Positions 15,166 to 24,138 of a stretch of 64,000 nucleotides of DNA are shown piece by piece. Each line of letters begins with the position of its first letter. Within the stretch, counting starts at the first letter, position 1. The stretch spans positions 5,518,001 through 5,582,000 of the forward strand of contig CAWAIS010000001.1 of assembly GCA_963782255.1 (NCBI GenBank). Reading direction: 5' to 3'. This stretch comes from Roseiarcus sp963782255 (GTDB lineage Bacteria > Pseudomonadota > Alphaproteobacteria > Rhizobiales > Beijerinckiaceae). A model generated the notes under the pieces. It did no database searches. It was not told the origin of the DNA and saw only the letters and a list, made by a program, of their open reading frames with translations. Both the position numbers and the translations under genes were made by a program.

Positions 15166-16806
15166 TCAGACGAGCGCCTTGTATTCCGGCTTGTAGACAT
15201 GGGCCCGGATGAACGCCTCCATGTCGGCCGGACGATCGACTTGCGCGAGCTTGCTGTCGAACACGAGCTTGGCGACGCGCGCCGCCGTCTTGATTTCCGT
15301 CTCCAGGATATTCGCCTGCAGCGGATAGAGTAGCCCTTGCTTCAGCAAGTCGGGCGGCACCTGATCCGCCACCGCCGACGCGGCTTCGATGAACATCTCG
15401 TCGGTGACCCGCTTGGCCTCGGTCGCGTAGATGGCCATGCCGACCGCTGGGAAGATGTAGAAGTTGTTCGCCTGCCCCGGCAGAAAGGTCTGGCCATTGA
15501 GATGAACCGGCGGGAACGGGACGCCGGCAGCATAGATCGCCTTGCCCTTCGACCAGGCATAGGCCTGCTCGGGCGTGCATTCCGCTTTTTCGGTCGGGTT
15601 CGACAGAGCGAGGATCACCGGGCGCTCGTTGATCTGGCTCATCGCTTCGACGACCGCTTTCGTGAACGCGCCGCCGATGGTGCTGACCCCGATGATCGTC
15701 GTCGGCCTGATGCTCTCGATGGCGACGACGAAATCTCTCGTCGGCGCGTGGCGGTGAGCGTAGGGCTTCTGGAAGTCGACGAGGTCGGTCCGGGTCGATT
15801 CGAGCAGCCCGTTGATGTCGAACATGTGCACCCGCGCCTGCGCATCCTTGAGCGACATGCCCTGGCCGACAAGAGCCGAGCAGAGCAGGTTGGCGAGACC
15901 GATGCCCGCCGAGCCCGCGCCGAGGAACAGATAGTTCTCGTCCTTGAGCTGTGTGCCCTTGAGCTTGACGGCGTTGATCATGCCGGCCAGCGTAATGCCC
16001 GCCGTGCCCTGCACGTCGTCATTGTACACGCAATATTTGTCGCGGTAGCGTTGCAGCAGATGGATCGCATCGACGCCGGTCCAGTCCTCGAAGTGGATGC
16101 AGCACTTCGGAAACACCTCTTGCACCGCCTCGACGAACTCGTCGACGAACGAATAGAGCTCCTCGGTCGGGGGCCGCGTCTGGCGCAGGCCGAGGTAGAG
16201 CGGATCGTGCAGGTATTGCTCGTTGTTCGTCCCCGCGTCGAGATACATCGGCAATAGGGGTTGCGGGGGGACGCCGGCCGCCGCCGTGTAGAGTTGCAGC
16301 TTGCCGATCGGTATGCCCATGCCGTTGGCGCCGAGGTCGCCCAGGCCGAGAATGCGCCCGCCGTCGGTGACGCAAATGAACCGCACGTCCTTGACCGGCC
16401 AGTTGCGCAGCACGTCCTTCACGTGTCCCCGGCGTTTGATCGAGAGATACATGCCTCGCGGACCCCGGAAGATATGTCCGAACTTGAGACAAGCCTCGCC
16501 GATGGTCGGGTCGTAGACGATCGGCAGGAACCGCGCCGGATCGGACATGATCGTCCGATAGAAGAGGGTTTCGTCGTGGTCGAGGAGATTGACGAGGTAG
16601 ATGTAGCGGTCGAGATCGGTCGTCTTGTGCCCGAGCTGCTGCATGACCCGGCGAAACTGGAGGTCCTCCGGCTCCGTCGCATCGGGAACAAGCCCGACGA
16701 GCCCAAGCGCCTGACGCTCGGCCTCGGTGAAAGCAGTGGACTTGTTGAGCGACGGATCGTGCAGGACATCGACGCCGTGCTTTCCGCTCGTTTTCGAACC
16801 AGTCAT
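15166..16806 (-). CDS. maeA: NAD-dependent malic enzyme (SfcA/MaeA type)
   Basis: 546 residues, matching the large single-unit malic enzymes rather than the shorter type or the phosphotransacetylase fusion common in rhizobia. Key blocks are LPIVYDPTIGEACLKFGHIF, ICVTDGGRILGLGDLGANGM (the malic enzyme signature with the G-L-G-D-L-G loop), HFEDWTGVDAIHLLQRYRDK (metal-binding acid residues) and the dinucleotide fold YLFLGAGSAGIGLANLL. It decarboxylates malate to pyruvate, making NAD(P)H. NAD versus NADP preference is inferred from family only. ATG 16806 has a GGAAGGGAG site. Confidence 0.93.
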   Translation of the reverse strand: MTGSKTSGKHGVDVLHDPSLNKSTAFTEAERQALGLVGLVPDATEPEDLQFRRVMQQLGHKTTDLDRYIYLVNLLDHDETLFYRTIMSDPARFLPIVYDPTIGEACLKFGHIFRGPRGMYLSIKRRGHVKDVLRNWPVKDVRFICVTDGGRILGLGDLGANGMGIPIGKLQLYTAAAGVPPQPLLPMYLDAGTNNEQYLHDPLYLGLRQTRPPTEELYSFVDEFVEAVQEVFPKCCIHFEDWTGVDAIHLLQRYRDKYCVYNDDVQGTAGITLAGMINAVKLKGTQLKDENYLFLGAGSAGIGLANLLCSALVGQGMSLKDAQARVHMFDINGLLESTRTDLVDFQKPYAHRHAPTRDFVVAIESIRPTTIIGVSTIGGAFTKAVVEAMSQINERPVILALSNPTEKAECTPEQAYAWSKGKAIYAAGVPFPPVHLNGQTFLPGQANNFYIFPAVGMAIYATEAKRVTDEMFIEAASAVADQVPPDLLKQGLLYPLQANILETEIKTAARVAKLVFDSKLAQVDRPADMEAFIRAHVYKPEYKALV

Positions 16807-16997
16807 GGGGCTACTCCCTTCCTTGCTGATCGAGACCTGTTAGGCGCCTTATCTCCAACCAAGGCGTCGTGGGGACGCGGGCTCAAGGGGTCAGGCCTTC
16901 ACGGCGCCCAAGGCCCCGGGGCGGGTCGAAGTCTTTCGCGTAACGTTCGTAACGATCCTTCGCCCATGCTTTCCGCAGGCGAGCTACGCGGCGCCCC

Positions 16998-17834
16998 TCA
17001 TCGGCGCTCCCCGCCGTCGGGGCTCATTGAAAAACTCATCGCAATCGCCGCCAGGGCGAGACCAGTCGGCAGCGCGAGCGACCAAAGGCCGACCATCGAT
17101 TCGCACACCGCGCCGAGGCCGCAGCCAATTGTGAACCCGATGATGGCCGGCCAGGTGTGCTTGGCTCGACGACGGGACTTGGCGACTTCGTCCGAGTCGT
17201 GTCCCAGCAACATCTCGCCGACATCCATCGTGAAGCGGGTAATGTTGGTCGTCATCACCGCGGTGGATGGAGCCCCTGTCAGCGAGACCTGAACCATTGC
17301 GTTCTGCACTGCCATCGCCGAGACGCCGAGCATGCCCGCAAAAATCATGTTCGCTGCATCCGGGTCGGCGCGCGAGCCGGTCGCGACGCAGACGACAAAG
17401 AAGCCGGCGAGCAACAGGAACTGGATGAGAAGCAGCGGGCGTAGCGAGGCGAGTCCGATTGTTTCCAGGCCGCCAACCAGCAGTCTCGTCAGCGCAAGCG
17501 CCGCCATAAAGACTGGAACTGACAAGATCAGCGCGACCTGCGCCGGCTCGCCGCTGAGAACGTGCGCGGCTAAAATGACCAGGTTCCCGGTGATATGGGC
17601 TGTGAACAGTCCGCCCAGGCCGAGGAAGCTGATGACGTCGCAGCATCCGGCAATCACACTGAGCACGAACGGGAGGAGCCGCAGCCCGGGCGAACTCTCA
17701 ACCGACCTTGGCGCAATTCGGGCGGCTAGGCCTTCAGCGTGCGCCCGATCGTCGTTGCCGGCGGCGAAGCGCTGGGCGACCTGCGCGGCGAGCGCGTTGC
17801 GGTCGAGCTTTTCGATAGCGCGGTCATCGCTCAT
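16998..17834 (-). CDS. DUF1275 (YoaK-like) membrane protein
   Basis: 278 residues. After a ~50-residue cytoplasmic N-terminus come about six membrane segments: LLPFVLSVIAGCCDVISFLG, then LGGLFTAHITGNLVILAAHV with the F-T-A-H-I-T-G-N motif that marks DUF1275. Later segments are PLLLIQFLLLAGFFVVCVAT and AIIGFTIGCGLGAVCESMVG. NAMVQVSLTGAPSTAVMTTN is the second conserved block. The function of the family is unknown. It starts 24 bases after the fumC stop on the same strand, so the two are probably co-transcribed. Confidence 0.88.
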   Translation of the reverse strand: MSDDRAIEKLDRNALAAQVAQRFAAGNDDRAHAEGLAARIAPRSVESSPGLRLLPFVLSVIAGCCDVISFLGLGGLFTAHITGNLVILAAHVLSGEPAQVALILSVPVFMAALALTRLLVGGLETIGLASLRPLLLIQFLLLAGFFVVCVATGSRADPDAANMIFAGMLGVSAMAVQNAMVQVSLTGAPSTAVMTTNITRFTMDVGEMLLGHDSDEVAKSRRRAKHTWPAIIGFTIGCGLGAVCESMVGLWSLALPTGLALAAIAMSFSMSPDGGERR

Positions 17835-17858
17835 CGCGGACGCCTCGCTGCCGCTCGG

Positions 17859-19262
17859 TTAACTCGAGGCCACGTATGGCCTGACCATTTTCGCCGGATC
17901 GACGACGCGGTCGAACTCCGCCTCGGTCACGAAGCCGAGCTTCAGCGCGGCGGCCTTCAGCGTGAGGTCGTTGTCCATCGCGTAATGCGCGATTTTCGAC
18001 GCCTTGTCATAGCCGATGACGGGCGAGAGCGCCGTCACCAGCATCAGCGAACGTTCGACGTATTCGTTGATCTTCTTGAGATTGGGCTTCGCGCCCTCGA
18101 TCAGGAACTTGCGGAAATTCGTGCAGCCGTCGGACATGATCGTGATGGAATGGGTGATGTTCTGGATGATGAGCGGCTTGTAGACGTTCATTTCGAGATA
18201 GCCGCCAGCGCCGCCGAAACCCACCGCCACATCGTTCGCCATCACCTGCACGGCGATCATCGTCAGCGCCTCGCATTGGGTCGGGTTGACCTTGCCCGGC
18301 ATGATCGAGGAGCCCGGCTCGTTCTCCGGGATGACAAGTTCAGCGAAACCCGCGCGAGGACCGCATGACATCAACCGGATATCGTTGGCGATCTTGTAGA
18401 GCGACACGGCCAGCGTGCGCAGCGTTCCGGAAAGCTGGACCAGCGCGTCGTGGGCGCCTTGAACCGTGAACTTGTTGGGCGCCGTGACGAACGGCAGTCC
18501 CGTGAGTTTGGCGATCTCGGCCGCCGCCGCCTCGGCGAACCCGGGCGCGGAATTGATGCCGGTCCCGACCGCGGTGCCGCCAAGCGCCAGGCGGTAGACG
18601 CCGGGTAAAGCCGCGTCGATCCGCTCGAGATCGTCCGACAACATGCCCGCATAACCGGACCATTCCTGGCCTAACGTCAGCGGGGTGGCGTCCTGCATGT
18701 GAGTGCGGCCGATCTTGATGATGTCCTTCCATTCCTCGGCCTTGGCGGCAATGGCGTCGCGCAGCGCCTGCACTGCGGGGATCAGCCGCTGCTTCACGTT
18801 GACGGCCGCGGCGATGTACATGGCGGAGGGAAACGAGTCGTTCGACGACTGCGCCATGTTGACGTGATCGTTGGGATGGACCGGCGTCTTGCTTCCCAGC
18901 GGCGCGCCGGCGAGCTGGGATGCGCGATTGGAGATCACCTCGTTCACGTTCATGTTGAATTGTGTGCCGCTGCCGGTCATCCAGACGTGCAAGGGGAACA
19001 TGTCGTGGTGCTGGCCGGCCAGGATCTCGTCGCAGATTTGAACGATCAGCTTGAAGGGTTCGTCCGCAAGCCGCCTGTCGGCATGGTTGGCGATCGCGGC
19101 GGCTTTCTTGAGGATGGCGTAGGAGGCGATCATCTCCCGCGGCATCAAGTCCTTGCCGATGCTGAAATGTTCCAGCGAACGCTGGGTCTGCGCGCCCCAG
19201 AGCTTGTCGGCGGGAACATCGACTTCGCCGAGGCTATCGGTTTCCTTGCGAATGTCCGCCAT
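17859..19262 (-). CDS. fumC: Fumarate hydratase, class II
   Basis: 467 residues, the typical class II length, with no iron-sulfur cysteines. Conserved blocks: LWGAQTQRSLEHFSIGKDLM, SGTQFNMNVNEVISNRASQL, VHPNDHVNMAQSSNDSFPSA, IGRTHMQDATPLTLGQEWSG and the fumarase/aspartase signature GSSIMPGKVNPTQCEA. It hydrates fumarate to malate in the TCA cycle. ATG 19262 follows GGGAGG. Malic enzyme and the DUF1275 gene lie downstream on the same strand, so malate-producing and malate-using steps are adjacent. Confidence 0.96.
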   Translation of the reverse strand: MADIRKETDSLGEVDVPADKLWGAQTQRSLEHFSIGKDLMPREMIASYAILKKAAAIANHADRRLADEPFKLIVQICDEILAGQHHDMFPLHVWMTGSGTQFNMNVNEVISNRASQLAGAPLGSKTPVHPNDHVNMAQSSNDSFPSAMYIAAAVNVKQRLIPAVQALRDAIAAKAEEWKDIIKIGRTHMQDATPLTLGQEWSGYAGMLSDDLERIDAALPGVYRLALGGTAVGTGINSAPGFAEAAAAEIAKLTGLPFVTAPNKFTVQGAHDALVQLSGTLRTLAVSLYKIANDIRLMSCGPRAGFAELVIPENEPGSSIMPGKVNPTQCEALTMIAVQVMANDVAVGFGGAGGYLEMNVYKPLIIQNITHSITIMSDGCTNFRKFLIEGAKPNLKKINEYVERSLMLVTALSPVIGYDKASKIAHYAMDNDLTLKAAALKLGFVTEAEFDRVVDPAKMVRPYVASS

Positions 19263-19424
19263 GCGCGTTCCTCCCGGATGGGATTGCTTCGCTAACGGTT
19301 TGATGCCTTACGACCAAGCGCGCGGGGCTGGTCCCCGTCGAGTTGGGGAAAAGGATAGTCCCGTCATGCGACGTCAATGTGGCGCTGGCGCGAGCGGCGC
19401 TTCGAGATAGGGCTTCTTCGAGCC

Positions 19425-19793
19425 TCACCGCGTGCGCGTCCAGTTGAGCGACTTGCAGATGAGGCCGCCGAGGACGCATCCGGCTGTGACGAGACGATCG
19501 CCGGAGAGCGTCATCTTGCCCGAATAGGTCTTGCCGTCCTCCGGGTTGAAGGCCGATCCGGCCCAGATGTTTTCGCCGCGCGGCTTCATGTCGAAGAACA
19601 CCTGCTGGCCGACTTTTCCCGGATCGTTCGGGTCGCGCAGCCAACTGATCGAGCCGCAGACGGCGTCGCCGCAGCTTGCGAAGCGCACCTTCGCCTTGCC
19701 GTCGGTGCGCATCCAATCGCCCTTCACGTCTCCGGCATAAGCGCCCGCCGCCGATACCGCCAGAAGGGCGGCGCTCGCCAACATGCGCAGCAT
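19425..19793 (-). CDS. DUF2147 secreted protein
   Basis: 122 residues with a signal peptide (MLRMLASAALLAVSAAGAYA, cleavage before GDVKGDW). The mature part is a short beta-rich DUF2147 domain: GDWMRTDGKAKVRFASCGDA, CGSISWLRDPNDPGK and GSAFNPEDGKTYSGKMTLSG, with C-x-L-G-G-x-I-C-K-S near the end. Four cysteines may form two periplasmic disulfides. The function of the family is not established. ATG 19793 has a strong AGGAGGAAG site. Confidence 0.88.
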   Translation of the reverse strand: MLRMLASAALLAVSAAGAYAGDVKGDWMRTDGKAKVRFASCGDAVCGSISWLRDPNDPGKVGQQVFFDMKPRGENIWAGSAFNPEDGKTYSGKMTLSGDRLVTAGCVLGGLICKSLNWTRTR

Positions 19794-19845
19794 GCTTCCT
19801 CCTCATCGCTCTTTTTTCGCATTACTGCGGAGCCAGCGCGAGAGG

Positions 19846-20466
19846 TCAAGCCGCGCGGTCGGCCCATTCCGGCTGGTAGCCCGCCGCGAGCGCCGCGACC
19901 GTCGAAGGCGGCGTCAGCACGTCGACTTCGAACTCGGGCGCGAGCGCGGCCGGCGCGTCGTAGCCGGCGAAGCTCCAGGGCATGGCCCTTCCGCCGCGGA
20001 GCGCGTGCGCGCGACCGTCGTGCGAGAACATCGCGCCGTCCGGCAGCGCGCCGAGCCGCGACCGCCACAAGCGCTTGCGTCCCCCGATCAGCCGCTCGCG
20101 ATGCAGGATCTCGTCCATCGCGTCCGCGCCCTGCGGCGCGCCGGGAAAGCGCGCGAGGAACGCTTGCGCCGGCGCGCGTCTGCACTCGAAACAGGGACGA
20201 TGGCCGGCGGCGAGCGCGGTCGGCTCGTCGAGGAAGAAGAGTTCGGTGTAGCCTGCGCCCCATACTTCTCGCCGCCGCCCCTTGAATTCGCGGACGCAGA
20301 CAATCCAGCGCTTCGAGGTCCAGCGCCGCCCGCCCAAGGTCCGGTCGTCGTTATGGATGCGTCCGCCGCGATTGCCGAACAGCGTCCCGCGCTCCGGGAC
20401 GGCATGAAACGCGCCGAACGGATCGACACGGTTCTGCAAGGGGCGCGGCGGATTGCGTTCGCTCAT
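19846..20466 (-). CDS. Conserved hypothetical protein
   Basis: About 206 residues from ATG 20466. The sequence is protein-like and I recall similar proteins across Rhizobiales, but no named family. It begins MSERNPPRPLQNRVDPFGAF. A central part has RRWTSKRWIVCVREFKGRRR and LDEPTALAAGHRPCFECRRA, with a C-x-x-C pair that might bind a metal. There is no signal or membrane segment. The gene reads divergently from a decayed DUF1272 gene 43 bases away. No function is proposed. Confidence 0.7.
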   Translation of the reverse strand: MSERNPPRPLQNRVDPFGAFHAVPERGTLFGNRGGRIHNDDRTLGGRRWTSKRWIVCVREFKGRRREVWGAGYTELFFLDEPTALAAGHRPCFECRRAPAQAFLARFPGAPQGADAMDEILHRERLIGGRKRLWRSRLGALPDGAMFSHDGRAHALRGGRAMPWSFAGYDAPAALAPEFEVDVLTPPSTVAALAAGYQPEWADRAA

Positions 20467-20509
20467 TAACAGGCGGAAGCTCCTGGAACAGAACGCTGGA
20501 GGCGGGCCC

Positions 20510-20700
20510 GTGGCCCTCGACCTTCGACCAAACTGCGAATATTGCGACAAAGACCTGCCGCCCGCCGCCACCGAGGCGCACCTACGAATGCACCTTGTGC
20601 ACCGACTGCCTCGAGAAGCATCTCAAGAACGTCTGCACGACGGGACGCTCGCGCAAGCGCCGAGGGGAACCGCTAACGGGCGGCGTCAGCCCTCCTCCCC
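20510..20700 (+). pseudogene. Decayed DUF1272 gene
   Basis: GTG 20510 opens VALDLRPNCEYCDKDLPPAA followed by TEA, the standard start of DUF1272 zinc-ribbon proteins. The next family block, TYECTLCTDCLEKHLKNVC, lies at 20580-20636 but in a different frame; compared with family members a short stretch (about 8 bases) is missing at 20578-20580. The remaining cysteine pair expected after N-V-C is also lost, with a further frame change. A small metal-binding protein has thus been broken by at least two deletions. Sequencing error is an alternative but would need two errors. Confidence 0.55.
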
Positions 20701-21064
20701 TGCGCTTGCCGAGCGGGGGCCATACGAAGCATATTGGAAGGCACCTCCATCCAAACACTCTAGGGTCAAAACCCAATCGCCTCTTACGGGGTCGAGCGGC
20801 TTCGGGGGGAAGCGCGCCTTAAGTGTCGTCATTCTTGCCGCTATAAGTTCTCTCTTCTCAAACGACACATCGGAACTCAGTGACGCGCCAAAGCCCTTGG
20901 TAAGGCGTGATCTTCAGAGTGTGATCCCCGTCACAGCGCCTTTCATAGAAATGTGCTCCGACACCGCGGCAAGCCGCCTGACAAATACTCGGCAATGGCG
21001 GTCCTCGGAGGTGGCATTCGGCGAAATATCGAGTCAGAACACCAGCATAGGGAGGAGAACGCAA
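20701..21064. other. Non-coding stretch before the secreted-protein gene
   Basis: Frames are open on both strands here but I see no family-like sequence. A long plus frame happens to run through into the next gene without a stop and is not taken as coding. The last 20 bases hold the ribosome site AGGGAGGAG for the ATG at 21065. Confidence 0.4.
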
Positions 21065-21568
21065 ATGAAGGGCATCCAGCATGCTCCATTGTTTTTTGGC
21101 AGTCTCTCAGCGATTGTCTTCGCGCTGGCCGCGCCGAGCGCGACGGCTCAAGAGCTTCATGGGCATATCCTCTGTCGCGATGTAGGCGCTTTCACGCCCG
21201 AGCAACTCGGCGATCGCGAGGGCCACGCGCTGTCGATTGGGCAATCAAGTTGCCAGACTACCGAAGGCCCCGGGGCCGGCGCAGTTCAGACCGAAACAAA
21301 CATGTGGGAATGGGATGGGCCGAAGGCGAAAGAGCTTTCAGGTTATGGCGTTGCGCGTAAGCCGGGAGCCACATTCGCGTTTCAACATACGGATGGAACG
21401 CTTGAGGTCACGATGACCGATGGCAAACCGAGCGGTTGGACAGCCTCCGGGCATGGCATTGTAACTTTGGCGACCGGAAGCTTGGCGTCTCTGAACGGCA
21501 AGAAGTACGAGTGGACCGGCAACGGCACAGGTCCGAATGTCTTTGAGGGCGACTATACGTTCAAGTGA
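21065..21568 (+). CDS. Unknown secreted protein
   Basis: 167 residues from ATG 21065, which has a strong AGGGAGGAG site. A signal peptide is clear: MKGIQHAPLFFGSLSAIVFA then LAAPSATAQELHGH, with cleavage after ATA or TAQ. The mature part is beta-rich, with many Gly and Thr and two cysteines about 30 residues apart (ILCRDVG and QSSCQTTEG). It contains MWEWDGPKAKELSGYGVARK and ATFAFQHTDGTLEVTMTDGK. I do not recognise the family. It ends about 100 bases before the first IS1595-type element. Confidence 0.72.
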   Translation: MKGIQHAPLFFGSLSAIVFALAAPSATAQELHGHILCRDVGAFTPEQLGDREGHALSIGQSSCQTTEGPGAGAVQTETNMWEWDGPKAKELSGYGVARKPGATFAFQHTDGTLEVTMTDGKPSGWTASGHGIVTLATGSLASLNGKKYEWTGNGTGPNVFEGDYTFK

Positions 21569-21671
21569 CACCTTACGCCGGTCGGAGGGTTAGAGGCGGG
21601 CGCCCCGCGCTGCACGCCACGAGATCGGGGACTTCCGCTTAGGGTCGAAGCTGGTCCAACTCATTGAGTTT

Positions 21672-22705
21672 CCTGATTACGCGGCAACGTCAGCCAGTTT
21701 TAGCAAGCGGTAAGGCATCGGGAGGGTCCTCAGCGCAACGAATGCGAGGCGGGGGGTCATGGTTTCGAGCTCGTATCGGCGATTGAATCGATATTCGAAC
21801 TCCGCGAGATATCGAGGGACGTGTTTTTCTCCTACGGCTCGGTAGGTCCCGACGAGGGCGGCTTTGATATTGCCCAATGCGGTATTGACCCATTTGAAAG
21901 CAGGGGTGCGAACCGCTTGCTTGCCGCTTCCGGTCTTTATTGAGGTGTGCAGGCATCCGGCTTGGGTGACGGCGGCGAAGCACGCCAGGCCGTCGGAGAC
22001 GATATTGGCGCCGGGCCTGAGCGCGGTGCTTGCGAGTTTTCGGATCGCAAAGCTGCTGAAGGCTTTGACAGGCCGAAGGATGATTTGATCTGGCTTGCCG
22101 TCGTCGGTTGTCGCGACCGCAGCGACGAACGGCGTCTTGCCTGTTGCGCCGCGCCCGCGGCGGCCGGACCGGGCGCCGCCGATATAGGCGTCGTCCATCT
22201 GGACGTTGCCTTTCAAGCGTTTGCTCGCGTTACGCTCCAACATGACTTGAGCGAGCTTGTGCTTCATCATCCAAGCAGCCGTCTGGGTGACGCCAAGGCG
22301 TCGACCGAGTTCGATACTGGAAATGCCCTTCTTTGATTGCGTGACCAGGTAGATCGTCTTGAACCAGATGCGCAGCGGCAGCTTGCTCGAAGCGAAGATC
22401 GTTCCCGCTTTGACAGAGGTCTGCTTGCGACACGCGTTACACTGGAATAAACGCCGCGCGCCGCGCGTGACGACGCAGTGATCAGCGCCCTTGCACCCGG
22501 GACATTCGAACCCGTTCGGCCACCGCCATTTGACCAGCGCCGCATGACATTGCTCTTCGGTTCCGTAAATCTCCGCGAAACGAGCCTCGCTGAGGCCTTT
22601 CTGAAACTGAACCTGATTGCGCGCCATCAGAGAACCCCTGCGAAAACAACATGTTCATGTTCCGTTCTACTGAACGTCTGAAGCTGACGCAAGCGCGTAA
22701 TCAGG
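21672..22705 (-). mobile_element. IS1595-family insertion sequence, copy 1 (intact)
   Basis: A 1034-bp element with ~22-bp imperfect terminal inverted repeats, both beginning CCTGATTACGCG and ending GTCAG. It is flanked by a perfect 8-bp direct repeat TTGAGTTT (21664-21671 and 22706-22713), the duplication length expected for IS1595. One transposase gene fills it. A second copy lies at 54544-55576 in the same orientation and differs by one base deletion. Confidence 0.95.
21677..22627 (-). CDS. IS1595-type (ISXO2-like) transposase
   Basis: 316 residues. The N-terminal zinc ribbon is FECPGCKGADHCVVTRG then LFQCNACRKQTSVKAGTIF (two C-x-x-C pairs). A helix-turn-helix region follows around KKGISSIELGRRLGVTQTAA. 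The catalytic core starts with VQMDDAYIGGARSGRRGRG (first Asp) and IVSDGLACFAAV (second Asp), with the third acidic residue probably in YLAEFEYRFNRR. The stop codon lies inside the terminal repeat. Starts MARNQVQFQKGLSEARFAEI. Full length and probably active. Confidence 0.95.
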   Translation of the reverse strand: MARNQVQFQKGLSEARFAEIYGTEEQCHAALVKWRWPNGFECPGCKGADHCVVTRGARRLFQCNACRKQTSVKAGTIFASSKLPLRIWFKTIYLVTQSKKGISSIELGRRLGVTQTAAWMMKHKLAQVMLERNASKRLKGNVQMDDAYIGGARSGRRGRGATGKTPFVAAVATTDDGKPDQIILRPVKAFSSFAIRKLASTALRPGANIVSDGLACFAAVTQAGCLHTSIKTGSGKQAVRTPAFKWVNTALGNIKAALVGTYRAVGEKHVPRYLAEFEYRFNRRYELETMTPRLAFVALRTLPMPYRLLKLADVAA

Positions 22706-22718
22706 TTGAGTTTTGACC

Positions 22719-23213
22719 CTAAAGCTCAGCGTCCGGTTGGGCGACGAAGATCAGAACAAGAAGAATTGACGCGAAGATGCGAAACGCGGGCTCCTGACCG
22801 TTCCAGACCTGTGATTGCCACATCGCAAACCATTCGCCACCGATGGCGAGAAAGCCGATGAACCAGACAAGGAATCCGCAAGCGGCGCCGGCAAAAACAA
22901 AACGCTTGGCTTGGTGAAAGTCCCGCGCGTTGAACTTTCGCGCCCGCAAGAGCTCCACCGTTCCCAACGCAAAAAGGACCGCTGAGAGCCCTTCCCCCAT
23001 GACGATCAGCCAGAAGGCGATCCGCCACAACAGCGGGATCGGCACGGCGTGGTCCGCCATTGCGCTGACCGGTATGATTGTGTCCATGCTGAAGACGTGC
23101 TGGACGAACAGCAAGTTTGAACCGGGATCATGGATGTTTCCGGCCGTGATAAGCCCGCACAAAATCGCAATGCCGCCGACCATGAAAATCTTGAGGGCCC
23201 TTGCCATCATCAT
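22719..23213 (-). CDS. DUF2165 small integral membrane protein
   Basis: 164 residues with four hydrophobic segments: IFMVGGIAILCGLITAGNIH, LLWRIAFWLIVMGEGLSAVL, then RFVFAGAACGFLVWFIGFLA and FRIFASILLVLIFVAQ at the end. The block NLLFVQHVFSMDTIIPVSAM between segments 1 and 2 is what I know from DUF2165. Inner-membrane location; function unknown. ATG 23213 follows GGGAGGG. Its C-terminus lies only 14 bases from the IS end, so the insertion landed just downstream and left it intact. Confidence 0.85.
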   Translation of the reverse strand: MMMARALKIFMVGGIAILCGLITAGNIHDPGSNLLFVQHVFSMDTIIPVSAMADHAVPIPLLWRIAFWLIVMGEGLSAVLFALGTVELLRARKFNARDFHQAKRFVFAGAACGFLVWFIGFLAIGGEWFAMWQSQVWNGQEPAFRIFASILLVLIFVAQPDAEL

Positions 23214-23385
23214 TGTGCCGTCCCTCCCACATCGCCGCAGTCGGCTAGCCTAACGCCGATATCGAGCGCGGTCGGCTCAGCGACAGAATTCCCGAAGCTT
23301 CCGATTTCGCCGTCCGCGCCTTCGGTGTACGGCGCGGCGTCTCATCGGCCGCCGCGGGTCGTTATTTTATCGACGAAAGATGTTT

Positions 23386-24006
23386 TTAGGATAGTATCTC
23401 AGCATCTGCGCACGCCGGCTCGACTGAGAACCCCGGGAACAAAGGGATAAGGCAAGCCTTTATTGTACCCTTGGCAGCATCGTAAAGTACGAACACATTC
23501 ATGGTCATATAGTTGTTGGGTGGAGGAGATTGGTTATATTGTGGCACGAGTATCGTCGTGTTTGGCTCGACGCCGAGCGCTAGTGTTTCCTTCCAACATT
23601 TCGGATGCCAATCTACCTGGCTTGGCGGGATAGGCGATCCTCTTTTCGGGTCAGTCGGAATTGCCCATCGTATGTCAACAGCTTCAGCATTCACACAATA
23701 GAATTGCGTCTTAGTTTGGAAATCGAGAATGACAGCGGAGGGTCCCGCGTCACAATGAGCCGAATAGAAGTCTGTGTGATAACCGCCTAAGCACTTAGCC
23801 GCGTTCCAAAATATCGCTATGCCGGATTGGGCGACATTGGCTCCCGACTCAGCGACTGAGGGCGAAGTCACAGTTAGTGCGAAATATAGTGCACCGACGA
23901 AAGCCTGCATCGCCGGCTTCAGCCGCCCGCCATGTTCACGCAGCATATCATGAACCTGAAGCCAGAAGGCCGACATCTTGCTCTGAAGTTTCGGTGCGCC
24001 TGCCAT
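23386..24006 (-). CDS. Unknown protein, probably secreted
   Basis: 206 residues if started at ATG 24006. ATG 23910 gives a 174-residue protein beginning MQAFVGALYFALTVTSPSVA, which reads as a signal peptide cut near VAESG. The mature part has six cysteines (NAAKCLGGYHTDFYSAHCD, QFYCVNAEA, HPKCWKETLALG, KACLIPL and PACADAE), suggesting disulfides in the periplasm. I recognise no family. The DNA is clearly less GC-rich than the surrounding genes, a sign of recent acquisition. Neither start has a strong ribosome site. Confidence 0.6.
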   Translation of the reverse strand: MAGAPKLQSKMSAFWLQVHDMLREHGGRLKPAMQAFVGALYFALTVTSPSVAESGANVAQSGIAIFWNAAKCLGGYHTDFYSAHCDAGPSAVILDFQTKTQFYCVNAEAVDIRWAIPTDPKRGSPIPPSQVDWHPKCWKETLALGVEPNTTILVPQYNQSPPPNNYMTMNVFVLYDAAKGTIKACLIPLFPGFSVEPACADAEILS

Positions 24007-24138
24007 CGCGATATTTCCCGCGCAGGTGAGCGATGCGAGACGGTAAGCCGGCGCGGTTTGGCGGCAGAAGCTCGGCAGCGAAATCCATCACCCGCCTTTG
24101 ATTGAAAATTGCTGGCGCGCTCCAGATCACCGCCCCCT

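Noticed and set aside
20453..21064. Long plus-strand frame leading into the secreted-protein gene
   Set aside because: It joins the start of a decayed DUF1272 gene to non-family sequence. The signal peptide and ribosome site place the real start at 21065.
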